Shown piece after piece: positions 62,920 through 64,000 of a stretch of DNA of 64,000 nt. Location: the NCBI RefSeq assembly GCF_010726085.1, contig NZ_AP022560.1:2852001-2916000 (forward strand), written 5' to 3'. The position numbers were made by a program, and so were the translations under genes. The notes under the pieces were generated by a model that was not told where the DNA came from, did not search any database, and saw only the letters and a list, made by a program, of their open reading frames with translations. Within the stretch, counting starts at the first letter, position 1; each line of letters opens with the position of its first letter. This DNA comes from Mycolicibacterium moriokaense (GTDB lineage Bacteria; Actinomycetota; Actinomycetes; Mycobacteriales; Mycobacteriaceae).

Positions 62920-62953
62920 CACAGAAACGTCAACAATCAACCGACTCTGAACA

Positions 62954-63116
62954 GCCCCACCGTATTTCGCCTGGTCAAAGCGTTTTCGAGCCGAAGAAAT
63001 TGCCCGATCGGACCTCCCGTCGCGGCGTCGTCGCGGCGCGCGGCGGGCTCGCGGCGGAAGGGTCCGCGCGCTAGCTAACTGGCGCGGCCCGGACGTTGAC
63101 TTGGGCGCGTTTTGAC
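62954..63116. other. Short gap beyond the IS481 end
   Basis: 163 bp with no gene. It starts GCCCCACC, the same 8 bases as the tRNA 3' end (58683-58690), which may be chance. GC-rich low-complexity sequence fills the rest. Confidence 0.5.
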
Positions 63117-63468
63117 ATGGTGAATGGGCCAGAGTGTGACTGCGCGGCGACTGGAAGAGCGAGTGCCGACGCCGACTTAGCCGCTGTAGTTTGGGACAAG
63201 CTATGCGATACGGCACGGCGCTTGTTCTCGACGCTTATCGACTCGCCCGAAGAGCGGTTCAGTGGCGACGAGCTTGCGAGGATATTGGGCATTGAAAAAG
63301 GGGAGGCTCGCAATCGCTGGGCTGCTTACGTAGCCGGGCCGTTACTGCCGGGGCGTCAATCGCACTTACGCCTGGTCCTTCGACTACCCCGATGGAGAGT
63401 TCGTGGAGTACTGGTTCACCGCCGAGAATGCGGCGCTCTTCCGCGAAGCGCGCGACGCGCAGGATTAG
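63117..63468 (+). pseudogene. DUF6416-like hypothetical protein, frameshifted
   Basis: ATG 63117 (MVNGPECDC) reads to DLAAVVWDKLCDTARRLFST, SPEERFSGDELARILGIEKG and NRWAAYVAG, then the frame is lost near 63340 (one extra C). In the next frame the protein continues RYCRGVNRTYAWSFDYPDGE and FVEYWFTAENAALFREARDA to a stop at 63468. This fits a small actinobacterial family (DUF6416-like by pattern) of unknown function, here broken by one base or by a sequencing error. Confidence 0.6.
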
Positions 63469-63580
63469 GAGATCCCTGCAAACAGCCACCGCGCCGTCGT
63501 AGGCACTCAATACGATCGCGCGGTGTGCGCCGCGAATAAAAGAGGGCGATGCACACTCGACGCGGGCGGAGGGCTAGCGA

Positions 63581-63735
63581 GTGAACCTTTGGGTTTGGAA
63601 TCCTGGGTCTGATGGGTGGGGCTGGAATCCCGCCAGCGTTGAGGCAGTGGGAACTGCCATGGCAGGAGCACTCGCATTCGGAGCTGACCGCGCTCATCGA
63701 AAGTCCTCAGGTGTGCTCGTTGAAATTCCTCACCT
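63581..63735 (+). pseudogene. 5' stump of a hypothetical gene cut by an IS21-family element
   Basis: GTG 63581 with GGAGGG eight bases upstream reads VNLWVWNPGSDGWGWNPASV then EAVGTAMAGALAFGAD before it runs into the IS21 end sequence at about 63685 and stops at 63735. The true rest of the gene should lie beyond the IS element, outside the window. The Trp-rich start is not one I recognise. The 112-bp stretch from 63469 to the start shows no other feature. Confidence 0.45.
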
Positions 63736-64000
63736 GTGAGCAGCGGTCAGTGTAGTTGTTGGCGGGTGCCGGTGGTGGTGCGGCGCAGGGTTTCGGCGGC
63801 GGCCTGGTGGTCGCGGAGGCGGTAGGACTCGCCGTCGAGGTTGATGACCACCGAGCGGTGCAGCAGACGGTCGAGCATGGCTGCGGCGACGGTGGTGTCG
63901 CCGAGGATTTCGCCCCACGCACCCACCCCGCGGTTGGTGGTGATGACGATGCTGGTCTTCAAATACCGTTGGGACACAACCTGAAACAATGCGGAGGCAG
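63685..64000 (-). mobile_element. IS21-family element, one end (runs off window)
   Basis: Two tandem end repeats, TCGAAAGTCCTCAGGTGTG (63698 on) and TTGAAATTCCTCACCTGTG (63720 on), precede an istB gene read toward the end, as in IS21 elements. The exact terminus is uncertain; TGACCGCGCTC at 63685 is the best candidate. Confidence 0.6.
63747..64000 (-). CDS. istB: IstB-like helper ATPase of IS21, C-terminal part
   Basis: About 84 C-terminal residues: ASALFQVVSQRYLKTSIVIT, the sensor-type NRGVGAWGEILGDTTVAAAM, then LDRLLHRSVVINLDGESYRL, which is the typical IstB end. IstB is the AAA+ protein that selects targets for the IstA transposase; istA would be upstream beyond the window. Confidence 0.92.
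   Translation of the reverse strand, partial: ASALFQVVSQRYLKTSIVITTNRGVGAWGEILGDTTVAAAMLDRLLHRSVVINLDGESYRLRDHQAAAETLRRTTTGTRQQLH

Larger units (their letters stand above)
58698..62953 (+). mobile_element. IS481-family element, interrupted by nested IS256-family elements
   Basis: The outer element begins TGTATTACCTCGGCTGATGC and ends (reverse strand) TGTTCAGAGTCGGTTGATTG; both ends carry iterated TCGGyTGAT...GACrn repeats. Without the insert (59382-62271 plus one 9-bp duplication) it is about 1357 bp, a normal IS481 size. It sits 7 bp from the tRNA end. No target duplication for the outer element is visible, so its exact ends are less certain than the inner repeats. Confidence 0.8.

Noticed and set aside
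58683..62961. GCCCCACC as proven target duplication of the IS481
   Set aside because: Seven bases separate the left copy from the best left terminus, and 8 GC-rich bases can match by chance.
1..64000. CRISPR array or prophage
   Set aside because: No regularly spaced repeats of 25-40 bp and no phage structural, integrase or lysis genes seen.

Overview
The window is high-GC DNA from a mycobacterium, most likely a fast-growing or environmental Mycolicibacterium-type species. The evidence is two mce operons, a run of FadE/FadD/FadA-like lipid genes, a mycofactocin-type short-chain dehydrogenase, MPT64-like and DUF2599-like secreted proteins, many GTG starts and 1-4 bp stop/start overlaps.

Layout. 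1-1671: end of an acyl-CoA oxidase gene, a VIT1/CCC1-type metal transporter and a decayed cytochrome P450 remnant. 1693-39204: a catabolic and uptake cluster. It starts with two divergent acyl-CoA dehydrogenases; the plus-strand one runs into a complete mce operon (two YrbE permeases, MceA-F, a Mce-associated protein and a secreted protein). It continues with an aldehyde dehydrogenase, a GntR regulator, a CaiB-type CoA transferase, a TesB thioesterase, two thiolase/DUF35 pairs, two acyl-CoA ligases, a double-length GntR regulator, two enoyl-CoA hydratases, a P450, a MaoC-type hydratase, a kinase-like protein coupled to a fused double acyl-CoA dehydrogenase (FadE34-like), an SDR, a luciferase-like monooxygenase and an AveC-like membrane protein. 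The gene set fits import and beta-oxidation-like/retro-aldol degradation of a bulky steroid- or isoprenoid-like carboxylate; the substrate cannot be read from sequence. A 15-bp motif (consensus AGKAYACTGATTWAG) occurs in six intergenic regions of this cluster and marks a probable shared regulon.

39234-49285: a small hypothetical gene, an amidohydrolase, and a second, mce1-like operon on the minus strand (TetR, then MceA-F) with no YrbE genes. 49341-58545: mostly ordinary genes: a MarR/MFS pair with a 53-bp hairpin repeat after each stop codon, an ECF transporter with its S-like and two ATPase domains fused plus its T component, the TldD/TldE protease pair, an AhpD-like protein and a nitroreductase.

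58615-64000: a tRNA-Met followed by a pile of mobile DNA. An IS481-family element is interrupted by an IS256-family element, which is itself interrupted by a second IS256-family element. Target duplications at both inner levels allow exact reconstruction. Beyond lie a frameshifted hypothetical gene, the 5' stump of another gene, and the end of an IS21-family element that runs off the window.
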